From an uncultured Eubacteriales bacterium (lineage in GTDB: Bacteria; Bacillota; Clostridia; Christensenellales; Aristaeellaceae): a DNA stretch of 64,000 bases. The notes beneath the pieces are model-generated. The model searched no databases, was not told the DNA's origin, and saw nothing but the letters and a program-made list of their open reading frames with translations. The stretch is from the NCBI GenBank assembly GCA_902795275.1, contig CADBKQ010000026.1:55184-119183 (forward strand). The letters are read 5' to 3'. This document shows positions 49,735 to 58,903 of the stretch, piece by piece (the stretch's first letter is position 1; every line of letters begins with the position of its first letter). The translations under genes and the position numbers were made by a program.

Positions 49735-50886
49735 ATGAAGGTGCTGTTTGTGGCTCACAGCGGGGAACTCAGCGGCGGGGCCAACCGCACGCTGCTGACG
49801 CTGATGGCGGGACTGCGAGAGCAATACGGCGTTTCCCCCGGCATCCTGATTCCGGGCGAAAACACGCCCCTGGAACAGCGCTGCAAGGCCCTCGGCATTC
49901 CTGTATACACAGGCCGTTATCATTCCTGCTGCACCGTGTTCCGCCGCGAACCCAAGGACGCGCTGCGTCTTGCCAAGCTGCTCGTCGCGCCGCTGCTGGA
50001 CAGACGCGAAGCCGGGTGGCTGAACAAAGCGTTGCCGGAGGACTTCGACCTGATCTACACCAACGAGCGAATGACCTGCGTGGGCGCGTATCTGGCGAAG
50101 CTCCGCGGAAAGCCCCACGTCTGGCATGTCCGCAGCTTCTCCAAAGAAAACCGCACCTGGTTCCCGCCCTGCTGGATTCGCCGGATGAACAGGCTGTCCA
50201 GCCGCGTCATCGTGATTTCCCAGGCGCTGTACGACGTGTTTTCCCGGCATATACCGCCCGAAAAACTGCGGCTGGTATACAATGGCGTGGAGCCGGAACG
50301 ATATTTGCTGCCGGAGAGGAAGCCGCATCCGGGTTTCCGCCTGCTGCTGGCGGGGCGTATCACGCCCGCGAAGGGCCAGGAGGACGCGCTGCGGGCGCTG
50401 GACATTCTGGTCCGGCGGTACGGCGCGGATGCTTCTTTGTCCATTGCCGGGGAAGCGCCGGAGTATGACGGCCCAAAGTACCTCCGCCGCCTGCAAACGC
50501 TGGCCGCCCGATTGAAGTTAAATAGCCGCGTGCGCTTTCTGGGCCAGGTGGAGGATCTGGGGCCGGTGCGGGCGAAAACCGACGTGGAATTGGTATGCTC
50601 CTGGCAGGAGGCTTTCGGGAGGACGACGGTGGAAGCCATGCTGGCGGGGCTGCCCGTGGTGGGCTCCGATGCGGGCGGAACGAAGGAAATCATCCTGGGC
50701 GGCGAAACCGGCCTGCTCTATCCGCCGGGGGACTGCGCCGCCCTGGCGGAACGGCTGAACCGGCTGCGCTGCCAGCCCGAGGAAGCCGCGCAGATGGGCC
50801 GGGCGGGAAAGGAACGGGCGCTGCAATGCTTCACGGCCAAGGAGATGGTTTCCCGCGTGATGGAGGTTTTGCATGAATTCCGTTAG
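49735..50886 (+). CDS. Glycosyltransferase, GT4 family (second)
   Basis: 383 residues from ATG 49735; a GTG at 49726 overlapping the previous stop is the alternative. KVLFVAHSGELSGGANRTLL at the N-terminus, LLLAGRITPAKGQ at the hinge and SWQEAFGRTTVEAMLAGLPV with the EX7E motif. Retaining GT-B enzyme of the same pathway. It overlaps the next gene by 14 bp. Confidence 0.92.
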   Translation: MKVLFVAHSGELSGGANRTLLTLMAGLREQYGVSPGILIPGENTPLEQRCKALGIPVYTGRYHSCCTVFRREPKDALRLAKLLVAPLLDRREAGWLNKALPEDFDLIYTNERMTCVGAYLAKLRGKPHVWHVRSFSKENRTWFPPCWIRRMNRLSSRVIVISQALYDVFSRHIPPEKLRLVYNGVEPERYLLPERKPHPGFRLLLAGRITPAKGQEDALRALDILVRRYGADASLSIAGEAPEYDGPKYLRRLQTLAARLKLNSRVRFLGQVEDLGPVRAKTDVELVCSWQEAFGRTTVEAMLAGLPVVGSDAGGTKEIILGGETGLLYPPGDCAALAERLNRLRCQPEEAAQMGRAGKERALQCFTAKEMVSRVMEVLHEFR

Positions 50887-52090
50887 GCTGGACACGGATC
50901 GGTTTCTTCTGCGGGCTTCCGACGGGCTGTACCTGCTTTCTTACCTTCTGTGCATGGCTGACGCCATCCTGATCAGCTATTCCACCCTGAACGCCGCCTC
51001 CGGCGCGCATCTTGTCAGCCTGTTCCTGCGGGGCTGCTCGCTGCTGCTGATGGTCTGGAAAATGGTGTGGGACGGAAAACACAGTCCGGCCGTCTTGCTG
51101 TGTACCTGTGCTGTATGCCTGCTCACGGCGGCGGCCCTGTTCAAATCAGGCTACAATCATTTATTTTACCTGCTGGTGGCGTGCCTGGGCGTGTGGAACG
51201 TGGATGTCCGGAAGGTGCTGTGGTTGGACTTTTCGGCCCGGCTGTTGCTGACGCTGTTCATCATCTCCGGCGCGCTGATCGGGGCTATCGAAAACTATAT
51301 CACCTACCGCATGGGTTCCCCGCAGCTGCGCTATTCCCTGGGCTTCAACCATCCCAACACCCTGGCGAGCCTGGTTTTTTCGCTGGTGCTGGAGGAGGCG
51401 TGGCTGACGCGCCGCAGGCCGGGCGCGCTTTATACGCTTGTGATCCTGGTCGGCATGCTTCCGCTTTACTTCCTGACGCTGAACCGCACCGCCATCGCCC
51501 TGACCGTTGTGTTTCCGCTGCTGCTGCCCTGGGCCTTCCGCCGCCGTCCCATCCGAAAAGCCGGGCGGGTGTTTTGGACGCTGTTTCCCCTGCCGGTCAT
51601 CGGGTTCTGCATTGCCGCCATGTTTCTGTGCCAGCGCATTCCCCTGTTCCGGGACTTCGACCTGCTGATGAGCAACCGGTTCTGGAATTCGCTGCGGGTC
51701 TACCGGCAGTACGGCATTTCGCTCCTTGGCCAGCACGTGCATCTTTTGTCCGTCCGCTCCGCGCGGGTGCTGCACGAAAGCCCCATCCTGCTTGATGTGG
51801 CGTATCTGCGCACGCTGATTCAGGCGGGGCCTCTTGTTCTGGTTTTCTATGCCGCGCTCTACGCCGGCGCGTTCCGAAGGGCCTGTCTGGAGCAGGACCG
51901 GTATTCCATTCTGGTGTATACGCTTTTTGTGCTGTACGGAATGTTTGAGTCCGGGTTCAATAATGTGTTCCTCAATTTCACCCTGCTTCTGGCGCTGCGC
52001 AGCTGGTACGGGCAGAAAAAACCGGGAATCGCCCCGGCAAAACGGAAAAAGATGCGAAAGAAAATTATTTTTGCGCCGGGAAGGTATTGA
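50873..52090 (+). CDS. O-antigen/exopolysaccharide polymerase-like membrane protein
   Basis: 405 residues with about ten membrane helices. SLGFNHPNTLASLVF and TLNRTAIAL recall the conserved loops of Wzy-type polymerases and O-antigen ligases, which are otherwise poorly conserved. Position at the end of a glycosyltransferase operon supports repeat-unit polymerisation. No flippase (Wzx) gene is present in the window. Confidence 0.8.
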   Translation: MNSVRLDTDRFLLRASDGLYLLSYLLCMADAILISYSTLNAASGAHLVSLFLRGCSLLLMVWKMVWDGKHSPAVLLCTCAVCLLTAAALFKSGYNHLFYLLVACLGVWNVDVRKVLWLDFSARLLLTLFIISGALIGAIENYITYRMGSPQLRYSLGFNHPNTLASLVFSLVLEEAWLTRRRPGALYTLVILVGMLPLYFLTLNRTAIALTVVFPLLLPWAFRRRPIRKAGRVFWTLFPLPVIGFCIAAMFLCQRIPLFRDFDLLMSNRFWNSLRVYRQYGISLLGQHVHLLSVRSARVLHESPILLDVAYLRTLIQAGPLVLVFYAALYAGAFRRACLEQDRYSILVYTLFVLYGMFESGFNNVFLNFTLLLALRSWYGQKKPGIAPAKRKKMRKKIIFAPGRY

Positions 52091-52115
52091 AATCATCGCC
52101 CATTCGGGGTATGAT
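52087..52115 (+). promoter_or_regulatory. Promoter of the BspA-like gene
   Basis: TTGAAA (52087-52092, overlapping the polymerase stop), 17-bp spacer, TATGAT (52110-52115). Confidence 0.65.
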
Positions 52116-52151
52116 GGATGGGAGCGGAAATATGCTCATGGAGGAATCACG

Positions 52152-53234
52152 ATGAAAAGAAATCAAATGCTGAGCCTGCTGCTTGCAGCTGTCCTCTTTT
52201 GCTTCCTCAGCGCGCCTTCGGCAATCCTGGCGGACGGCGATTTTGCGCTCAACGACGACGGAACCAAGCTCATAAAGTATAACGGAAATGACTCCTTCGT
52301 GTCTGTTCCCGATGGCGTGCAGGTGATCGGCGGCAGCGCATTTACCGGAAAAAAAGCCGTCAACACCGTATACCTGCCCGATTCTGTGACGGAAATCGAA
52401 GGCGGCGCTTTTGAGAACTGCTCCAACCTGCAAAACGTTATCGTCAGCGGCAACAGCAAGCTGTCCTATATCGGCGCGTATGCGTTCGCCGGGTGTCCGC
52501 AGCTGAACGACAGCTTCGCAATGGGAGTGAAAAACGTTTCCCAGAACGCCTTCAACCGGAAAGCCGAACCCACCGCCGTCAAGGATAACAGCACCGCAGA
52601 TCCCGGAAAGGCAAGCGGAAAAACAACGCCCAGGCCTGATCAGACGGCTGGGGGAAAAACGCCGCTTCAATCGGCGGCCCGGAGCTTGACCGCGCCTTCC
52701 GCCATTGGCGCGTGGGAGCAGGAGGACGGCTCCGTGCTGGTCATCTGGGCCCCGGTGGAAGATGTCGTCGCATATGAGCTGTACCGCTCCGCAAACGGCG
52801 ATGAACCCGTACTGCTTCAAAAAATGACGGACAATTCGTATACCGACACGGATCTGAATCTGTCCAGGAACAATTACAGCTATTCCGTCGTCGCGGTGAT
52901 CGGCAGCCCGGAGGCGGGCGGCACTTACCGCAGCGAAATGTCCGAAGCCGCGCCGGTGGAAAGAATTTCCCAAGCGCAGGACGGCATTGAGGTGAACGGC
53001 ATCGGCTATACCATCACGCCCGACGGCCTGGTGGTCACCGCCTATCGGGGCAACGCCACTGAACTGAAAATCCCCTCCGGACTGAAAATTGGAAATCTCA
53101 CCTACAAGGTCATCGCGATCGGCCCGAACGTGTTCAGGAACAACAAAACCCTCAGAACCATCACCCTGCCCAACACCATCCAGGTGATCGAGACCGGTGC
53201 TTTCGCCTATTGCAACGCCATGATCGACCAATAA
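52152..53234 (+). CDS. Secreted BspA-like leucine-rich-repeat protein with Fn3-like domain
   Basis: 360 residues from ATG 52152 after GGAGGAA. Signal peptide ~1-28. Two blocks of BspA/LRR_5 repeats (~50-145, e.g. LPDSVTEIEGGAFENCSNL; and ~310-360, LPNTIQVIETGAFAYCNA) enclose a Thr/Pro/Lys linker and a fibronectin-III-like domain (~180-275). Likely a cell-surface adhesin. It has its own promoter and need not belong to the polysaccharide operon. Confidence 0.88.
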   Translation: MKRNQMLSLLLAAVLFCFLSAPSAILADGDFALNDDGTKLIKYNGNDSFVSVPDGVQVIGGSAFTGKKAVNTVYLPDSVTEIEGGAFENCSNLQNVIVSGNSKLSYIGAYAFAGCPQLNDSFAMGVKNVSQNAFNRKAEPTAVKDNSTADPGKASGKTTPRPDQTAGGKTPLQSAARSLTAPSAIGAWEQEDGSVLVIWAPVEDVVAYELYRSANGDEPVLLQKMTDNSYTDTDLNLSRNNYSYSVVAVIGSPEAGGTYRSEMSEAAPVERISQAQDGIEVNGIGYTITPDGLVVTAYRGNATELKIPSGLKIGNLTYKVIAIGPNVFRNNKTLRTITLPNTIQVIETGAFAYCNAMIDQ

Positions 53235-53250
53235 CCGACCCAAAAGCAAA

Positions 53251-53281
53251 GGGGCTGTCTCATTAAGAGGCGGCCTTTTTT
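53251..53281 (+). terminator. Terminator of the BspA-like gene
   Basis: GGGCTGTCTC pairs with GAGGCGGCCT (three G-T pairs) around ATTAA, followed by TTTTTT. Confidence 0.75.
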
Positions 53282-53288
53282 GTCTAAC

Positions 53289-53320
53289 GAAAAAAGCCTG
53301 CCCCTATAAAGGGAGCAGGC
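53289..53320 (-). terminator. Terminator of the ABC importer operon
   Basis: Minus-strand GCCTGCTCCCT pairs with AGGGGCAGGC around a short loop, followed by TTTTTT. Confidence 0.8.
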
Positions 53321-53338
53321 AGTGAAAGAATCGTTGTA

Positions 53339-54337
53339 TCAGCGGGTTTCGGCGTACAGGGCGTTCCACTTCTCCAGCATTTCAGCCTTGTGCTCGATCA
53401 GCCAGGCGGTGTCGCGGGAGACCCAGTTGATGGTGTCATCGGCGGGCAGGTACTTGATTTCATAGTGCGCCTTGGGGTTGGTGAAGCGCAGGGTTTCCAG
53501 GCGGGTCGCCAGGGCTTCCTGGCCTTCGGGGCTCATGAGGAAGTTGATCATGGCCTTGGCGGCTTCGGGATGGGGGCAGTTCTCGATCATGGCGCAGCCC
53601 ATGGTGGTGCCGGACGCGCCGTTCTCGGGATACTGGATGCGGATGCGGTCAGAGCCCGCCTTGAGCAGGGTGTCCGCGCCGTCTTCGTAGGTCAGGCCGA
53701 CCACATATTCGCCGCTGTCCACAGCCTTGAAGCACACGGAGGAGGAGGTGGAGATGACCAGGCCGTTCTCCAGCAGGCCGCGCATGAAGGCCCAGGCTTC
53801 GTCGCTGTCATAGCCGTACACGGCGAAGATGTTGCACACGTTGTTCCAGGCGGCGGAGGAGCTGTTGGGGTCGCTCAGCACGATGCGGCCGTCTTCATAG
53901 GTGCGGATCTCCAGGCCCAGTTCCTTTTCCAGCTCCACGTTCACGCAGAAGCAGACGGTGCTCAGGTGGTCCTGGTTGTAGCGGCCGTTGTGGCTCTTGT
54001 AATCGTCGGGCAGGTCGTCCTCATAGGGAGAGGTATAGAGGGCGTAGATGTCGTCGTTGGCAGAGCCGTCGGAGGGGGACAGGCCGCCCCACTGCACGTC
54101 GCCCTGGGGATTGCCCGCTTCGGCGCGGGTACGGGCCTGGAGCTCGCCGGCGGAGCCGTTCACTACTTCCACTTCCACGTCGGGATACGTTTCGTTGAAC
54201 GCTTCGATCAGGTTGTCGATGTCGTTGTCCGTCATGGAGCTGTACAGCACCAGGGGGCCACTTACGCCCTCCGCCAGAGCGGAGCAGCACGCCAGCACCA
54301 TCACGGCGGCGAGAAGCAGGGAAACCAGTTTCTTCAT
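53339..54337 (-). CDS. ABC importer binding lipoprotein (Fe3+/phosphonate/spermidine type)
   Basis: 332 residues. Signal sequence MKKLVSLLLAAVMVLACCSA with a lipobox-like VLAC. Extracellular solute-binding family 6/1: LVLYSSMTDNDIDNLIEAF and GDVQWGGL at the N-lobe, FLMSPEGQEALA at the C-lobe. The fold is shared by ferric-iron, 2-aminoethylphosphonate and thiamine binders; the tyrosine cluster of ferric binders is not evident, so cargo is open. Separated from its permease gene by repeat copy C. Confidence 0.85.
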   Translation of the reverse strand: MKKLVSLLLAAVMVLACCSALAEGVSGPLVLYSSMTDNDIDNLIEAFNETYPDVEVEVVNGSAGELQARTRAEAGNPQGDVQWGGLSPSDGSANDDIYALYTSPYEDDLPDDYKSHNGRYNQDHLSTVCFCVNVELEKELGLEIRTYEDGRIVLSDPNSSSAAWNNVCNIFAVYGYDSDEAWAFMRGLLENGLVISTSSSVCFKAVDSGEYVVGLTYEDGADTLLKAGSDRIRIQYPENGASGTTMGCAMIENCPHPEAAKAMINFLMSPEGQEALATRLETLRFTNPKAHYEIKYLPADDTINWVSRDTAWLIEHKAEMLEKWNALYAETR

Positions 54338-54404
54338 AACAAGAAACCTCCTTCATAGAATGAATTATTTTCAGGCGCGTCCAGCGCCTAAGGAACGAAA
54401 CGGG

Positions 54405-54803
54405 GCGAGGGCCTCTGCGGCCCTCGTGCACCTGCACCAAAGGCCTTCGGCCTCTGGACTCCAATAGCGGAATGTACTTGCAGAGGAAGAATAAACAAGG
54501 TTCCCGCTGTTGCTTAAAAGGAACGATCAGCTTGGCTGCGTTGTGCTTCTGGCCCGGCGGCGAAGCCGCCAACCCGGATGCTTCGCATCCGGGGAAAGCT
54601 AGGGAAAACCACCAGGAGAAAGTAAGCTTTCTCCTGGGATTTTCCCAGGCTTTCTTGGGCCAGAAGCCCTCAAACTTTCGTAACCCCAGCGCGACAGGCG
54701 AAAGTTGTTTTCTCTTCCCGACTTGCTATTCGCCTAAATGGGTCCAGGGGGCGAAGTCCCCTGGCGCAGGTCTGGGCGCGCGGAGCGCCCAGCGTAACCT
54801 TTT
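54405..54803. repeat. Modular dispersed repeat, copy C (inside an operon)
   Basis: The left arm has CGAGGGCC/GGCCCTCG and AGGCC/GGCCT. The core 54541-54695 runs from TTGTGCTTCTGGCCC to GGCCAGAAGCCCTC with the inner hairpins GGCGGC/GCCGCC, CCGGATG/CATCCGG and GGAGAAAG/CTTTCTCC. The right arm has CCAGGGG/CCCCTGG and CTGGGCG/CGCCCAG. It fills most of the 496-bp gap between the permease and binding-protein genes. Confidence 0.8.
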
Positions 54804-54833
54804 GTCAGCCATACGGAAGTAAGGATGAAAAAC

Positions 54834-56480
54834 TTACAGCTTGATATCCTCGCTCTTGGTGACGGCCAGGTAGATGATGAGGGAAATGGCCGTGAGCACG
54901 GTAAGGATGGCGGCGAAGGCGCAGGCCAGGCCGTCGTTGCCGCGGGAGATGGCGGCGTAGGTGCTCATGGTCAAAGTAATGGTCTTGTTGTTGTACAGGA
55001 TGATGGCGCTGCTCAGCTCCGTCACGATGGCGACCCAGCTCAGCACCGCGCCGCTCATGATGCCGTTGGCCATCATGGGCGTGGTAACGGCGAGGAAGGT
55101 TTTCAGCTTGCCCGCGCCCAGGGACAGGGACGCTTCCTCGGTGCTGATGGGGATGCTTTGCAGGGTGGCCGTGGCGGAGCGGATCGTGTACGGCATTCGG
55201 CGGATGACCAGGGCGATGATCATCACCGCCGCGGTGCCGGTGAGGGCCAGGGGCTTTTTGCCAAAGGCGATGACCAGGGCGATGCCGATGATGGAGCCGG
55301 GCATGATGTAGGGCAGCATGGACAGCGTGTCAATGGTGTGGTTCAGGGGCCGGGGCCTGCGCACCACCAGGTAGGCGATCAGGATGGCGAACAGGATGAT
55401 CAGCGCCAGGGAGATCACGCCGAAGAACATGGTGTTGTCGATGGAGCGCACCAGCAGCTTCTTGACCGCCTTCTCATAGTTCACCAGGCTGAATCCCGGC
55501 TTGAACACAGCGCCGTCGCAGTTGCGGAAGGACAGGTACACGATGTAGAGCTGGGGCAGGAACGCCAGGGCGATCAGGCCGTAGCAGTACACATACATCA
55601 GCACGCCGCCCACGCCCTGGGGCTTGCGCTTTTGAATGGGGTTCAGGCAATTAATGGAGAAGTTGTATTTCTTGGTAGCCCACTTTTGCAGGAAGAACAC
55701 CAGCGCCGTCACCACGATGGCGATGACGGAAATGGCGGCGGCGAAATTGTGGTCGGTGCCGTTCTCGCCCAAGTACTGGTTGTAGATTTCCACGGGGAAG
55801 GTGCGGTAGCCCTCGCCGATGAGCAGCGGGGTGCCGAAGTCCGCGAACGCCCGCATGAACACCAGCAGCGACGCCGCCAGGATGGTGGGCATGGACAGCT
55901 GCATGATCACGTTGAAGAACCGCTTCACGCCGGTGCAGCCCATGTTGGCGGACGCCTCAATCAACGAATTGTCGATGGACTTGAACGCGCCGTTCATGTA
56001 CACGAACACCAGCGGGAAGAATTTCAGCGCCTGCACCATCAGGATGCCGCCGAAGCCGTAGATGCTGCCCAGCTTGATGCCGAAGGCGTCCTTGAAAAAC
56101 ACCGTGATCACGCCGTTGCGGCCCAGCAGCATGATCCAGCTGTAGGCCCCGATGAAGGGCGCGCTCATGCAGCACAGGATGGACACCACGAACAGGAACT
56201 TGCTGCCCTTTAACTGGAAGAAGGAATAGAAGTAAGCGAAGGGAATGCCCAGCAGCAGCGTCACTGCCGTCACCGCGATGGTGACCACGAAGCTGTTCTG
56301 GATGGTGGAGGAATAGTAGGGGGTGGAAAAGAACTTAGCGAACTGCTCCAGGGTGAACTGGCCGTCCTTGTTGATGATGGACTGCTTGAGGATGCCGTAC
56401 ATGGGGTACACCAGGAACAGGGCGAACAGCGCCAGGAAGATCCAGGTGACCACCGACCAGACTTCAAATTTTCTTTTCAC
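54834..56480 (-). CDS. ABC importer permease, fused double type (FbpB-like)
   Basis: 548 residues with about twelve helices and two BPD_transp_1 domains, the layout of FbpB/AfuB ferric-iron permeases. EAA loops: EASANMGCTGVKRFFNVIMQ in the first half, EEASLSLGAGKLKTFLAVT in the second. It partners with the ATPase 3 bp upstream. Confidence 0.9.
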   Translation of the reverse strand: MKRKFEVWSVVTWIFLALFALFLVYPMYGILKQSIINKDGQFTLEQFAKFFSTPYYSSTIQNSFVVTIAVTAVTLLLGIPFAYFYSFFQLKGSKFLFVVSILCCMSAPFIGAYSWIMLLGRNGVITVFFKDAFGIKLGSIYGFGGILMVQALKFFPLVFVYMNGAFKSIDNSLIEASANMGCTGVKRFFNVIMQLSMPTILAASLLVFMRAFADFGTPLLIGEGYRTFPVEIYNQYLGENGTDHNFAAAISVIAIVVTALVFFLQKWATKKYNFSINCLNPIQKRKPQGVGGVLMYVYCYGLIALAFLPQLYIVYLSFRNCDGAVFKPGFSLVNYEKAVKKLLVRSIDNTMFFGVISLALIILFAILIAYLVVRRPRPLNHTIDTLSMLPYIMPGSIIGIALVIAFGKKPLALTGTAAVMIIALVIRRMPYTIRSATATLQSIPISTEEASLSLGAGKLKTFLAVTTPMMANGIMSGAVLSWVAIVTELSSAIILYNNKTITLTMSTYAAISRGNDGLACAFAAILTVLTAISLIIYLAVTKSEDIKL

Positions 56481-56483
56481 GGC

Positions 56484-57605
56484 TCACACCGCCTCTTTGA
56501 CCAGGTCGTTTTCCACGCCGGTGAGCATGTTGCGGCTGCCGTCCTTCGTGAACAGGTTGGCCTTTTCGGTGTTCAGCCGCAGGCGCACCTGGGTGCCGGG
56601 CCTGATAATGGAATCGATGCTGGACTCCTGGATGATCTCGGCCTTTTCGCCGGAGGTCAGGTGGACGAAATAGTGGGTGTTCAGGCCCAGGAACACGCTG
56701 CTGTCGATCACGGCCTTAAGGCCCTCGCCCTCGCCGGTCTCCACGATCAATTCCTCGGGCCGGGCGCAGAGGGTGACGGGCTGGGCTTTCAGGTTTTCGG
56801 GGGCCACGGTGTCAAACACCGCCTTGTACCCGGTGGGCAGCGTGACCACGGCCTTGCCGTTTTCCACGGCCATGTCGCCCTCCAGCATGTTGCTGCGGCC
56901 AATGAAGGTGGCCACGAAGGTGTTGGCCGGGCGCTGGTAAATGTTCTTGGGGGTGCCCACGTGCTGGATCACGCCGCCGTTCATGACCGCGATGCGGTCG
57001 GACACCGCCATGGCTTCCTCCTGGTCGTGGGTCACGTACACGGTGGTGATGCCCACGCTGTTCTGGATTTCTTTAATGACCGTGCGCATTTCTACGCGCA
57101 GCTTGGCGTCCAGGTTGGAAAGGGGCTCGTCCATCAGCAGCACGTCCGGCTCGATGCACAGGGCGCGGGCCAGGGCTACGCGCTGCTGCTGGCCGCCGGA
57201 AAGCTGGGCGGGCATCCGGTCCGCCAGCTGGTCGATCTGCATGAGCTTCAGGAATTTATCCGCCTGCTGGTGGATCAGCTTCCGGTCGAAGGGCCGGTTC
57301 TTGAGGCCGAACTCCACGTTCTTGCGCACGTTCATGTGGGGGAAGATGGCGTAGTTCTGGAACACCATGCCGATGTTGCGTTTGGCAGGGTTCAGGTCGT
57401 TGATGCGGGTGTCGTTGAAGTAAAAGTCGCCGCCTTCAATGCTGTTGAAGCCCGCGATCATGCGCAGCAGCGTCGTCTTGCCGCAGCCGGAGGGGCCCAG
57501 CAGCGTGAAGAACTCGCCGCCCTTGATGCTCAGGGTCAGGTTTTCGATGACCGTGTTTTTTCCGTAACGCTTCACCGCGTTGCGAATATTGATGTTGACA
57601 CTCAT
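56484..57605 (-). CDS. ABC importer ATP-binding protein (PotA/FbpC type)
   Basis: 373 residues. GPSGCGKTT (Walker A), LSGGQQQRVALARAL (signature), VLLMDEP (Walker B) and VTHDQEEAM (switch) are intact. The C-terminal ~240-373 holds a TOBE domain. First gene of the operon; serves the fused permease and the binding protein. Confidence 0.93.
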   Translation of the reverse strand: MSVNINIRNAVKRYGKNTVIENLTLSIKGGEFFTLLGPSGCGKTTLLRMIAGFNSIEGGDFYFNDTRINDLNPAKRNIGMVFQNYAIFPHMNVRKNVEFGLKNRPFDRKLIHQQADKFLKLMQIDQLADRMPAQLSGGQQQRVALARALCIEPDVLLMDEPLSNLDAKLRVEMRTVIKEIQNSVGITTVYVTHDQEEAMAVSDRIAVMNGGVIQHVGTPKNIYQRPANTFVATFIGRSNMLEGDMAVENGKAVVTLPTGYKAVFDTVAPENLKAQPVTLCARPEELIVETGEGEGLKAVIDSSVFLGLNTHYFVHLTSGEKAEIIQESSIDSIIRPGTQVRLRLNTEKANLFTKDGSRNMLTGVENDLVKEAV

Positions 57606-57670
57606 ATTCCTTCACTCCTTCAGCCGTGTGACGCATTTTCGGTTTTCTCTGTATGGATTGGATTATGTCC

Positions 57671-57679
57671 ATTATAGCA
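57671..57679 (-). promoter_or_regulatory. Extended -10 promoter of the ABC importer operon
   Basis: Minus-strand TGCTATAAT (57679-57671), the same extended element as at 7830. A weak TAGATT lies 17 bp upstream. The 303-bp gap holds only this and the hairpin at 57811. Confidence 0.6.
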
Positions 57680-57810
57680 TATGAATCGACCAAAATCTAT
57701 ATGAAAGCCATGAAATATGGAATTTTTTTAAAAGCTATATTCAAAAACTCCAATGAGTTCTCTGTGCAGGGATCGGACAGGAAGGATGGACAGAATCTGT
57801 TTTTCAAATC

Positions 57811-57856
57811 AACATCACGGTCAGGACAATACGATGCCCTGGCCGTGATGTTTTTT
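57811..57856 (+). terminator. Terminator-like hairpin in a divergently bounded gap
   Basis: AACATCACGG and CAGG pair with CCTG and CCGTGATGTT, followed by TTTTTT on the plus strand. No plus-strand gene was found upstream. It may end the minus-strand regulator gene at 57909, although the T-run there is poor. Confidence 0.5.
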
Positions 57857-57908
57857 GTGGCGGCACGTTGCCGCTGTTATACTGGCATACGGGAGTTCTG
57901 ACGGCTCA

Positions 57909-58577
57909 TCACTTGCAGGCCATATAGACGTCCATGCTTTCCCCGTCTGTTTCAAAGCATGGGATGACCTCGTTCTCCACATGCGCCAGCCCGTTCGTCC
58001 GCATATAATCCCCCAGCGTATGATAGGCGCCCGGGATGGTGGAAAAAGGATGGTCAAAGGGCCGTTCAATGTGGATTGCCGCATATTTGTGTCCGGCCTG
58101 TTCTTTGACTTCCAGCCCTTCGGGGTTCACGCTGTCCGGCAGGACCCATGCGGCTGTGTATCCGTGCATCCTGAACACATTGATCTGCTCGATGGACAGC
58201 TTGGGGAAATCCCATCCGATGACCTTCGGGTTTTCATCACCGTGCTTTTTTGCATATTTGTATACTCTGTCCAATGCGTCGCTTTCCGGCTCCGTGCTGA
58301 TAACGGTATGCTCCACATACCGGAATCCCGGAACCTCTTCGACGCGAAGATTTGTGTAAGCGCTGCTGCGCTGATCCATTTCATCCCTGAAAAGATTATC
58401 CAGGGAGCAGTTGAACGCCTTGCAGAGCTCAAGCGCTTTCTCCATCTCGGGCTTCGCTGCGTCCATTTCCCATTTGGAGATCGTCTGGCGGCTTACGTTC
58501 AGCCTTTCCGCCAATGCTTCCTGCGTCATGCCTGCGCTGAGCTGCCGCAGGTATTGAAGGTTTTTCCCAAAGCTCAT
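57909..58577 (-). CDS. XRE-family regulator with GyrI-like effector domain
   Basis: 222 residues. XRE helix-turn-helix (~5-60; MTQEALAERLNVSRQTISKWE), then a GyrI-like effector-binding domain (~75-222; VPGFRYVEHTVIS... and HIERPFDHPFSTIPGAY). An unusual pairing, since GyrI domains mostly join AraC or MerR heads; the AraC protein at 32761 carries a related module. Probably senses a small hydrophobic compound. Confidence 0.88.
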   Translation of the reverse strand: MSFGKNLQYLRQLSAGMTQEALAERLNVSRQTISKWEMDAAKPEMEKALELCKAFNCSLDNLFRDEMDQRSSAYTNLRVEEVPGFRYVEHTVISTEPESDALDRVYKYAKKHGDENPKVIGWDFPKLSIEQINVFRMHGYTAAWVLPDSVNPEGLEVKEQAGHKYAAIHIERPFDHPFSTIPGAYHTLGDYMRTNGLAHVENEVIPCFETDGESMDVYMACK

Positions 58578-58691
58578 GGCTGTCCTCCTTCAAATCGTTT
58601 TTTTAGACCTTTTGCTCCGCGGTGCAGGAACAGATTACCAGAAAAAGCCGTCATATTCCACCAACCTGCAATTGCGTTTTCTTGAACCAGC

Positions 58692-58706
58692 GCAACCTGT
58701 GGTTGC
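58692..58706. promoter_or_regulatory. 15-bp palindrome upstream of the XRE-GyrI gene
   Basis: GCAACC-TGT-GGTTGC, a perfect 6-3-6 repeat ~115 bp before the start codon, a possible operator. Nothing else was recognised in 58578-58833. Confidence 0.4.
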
Positions 58707-58833
58707 ACAGATTGCCGGCAAAATCCACAGGATGCATCGAAAGGCCGAAGCTCTTTGATTGTATCTTTCAGAATAAACACAACAGTCAAAGCAATGAATT
58801 GATTCTACCAGAAAAGCCCATGCAGAGCAACAG

Positions 58834-58858
58834 AAAAAGCCCTGACGGAGCAGGGCTC
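58834..58858 (-). terminator. Terminator of the GH2 transcription unit
   Basis: Minus-strand AGCCCTG pairs with CAGGGCT around a 6-nt loop, followed by TTTTT. Confidence 0.75.
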
Positions 58859-58903
58859 GAATCACAATATGGGGGCGTCGGTCAGCGCAGGCCCCGGGCT
58901 GAA

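Noticed and set aside
53339..57605. Ferric-iron specificity of the ABC operon
   Set aside because: Permease layout fits iron transporters, but the binding protein lacks an obvious tyrosine cluster and no Fur box was seen upstream.
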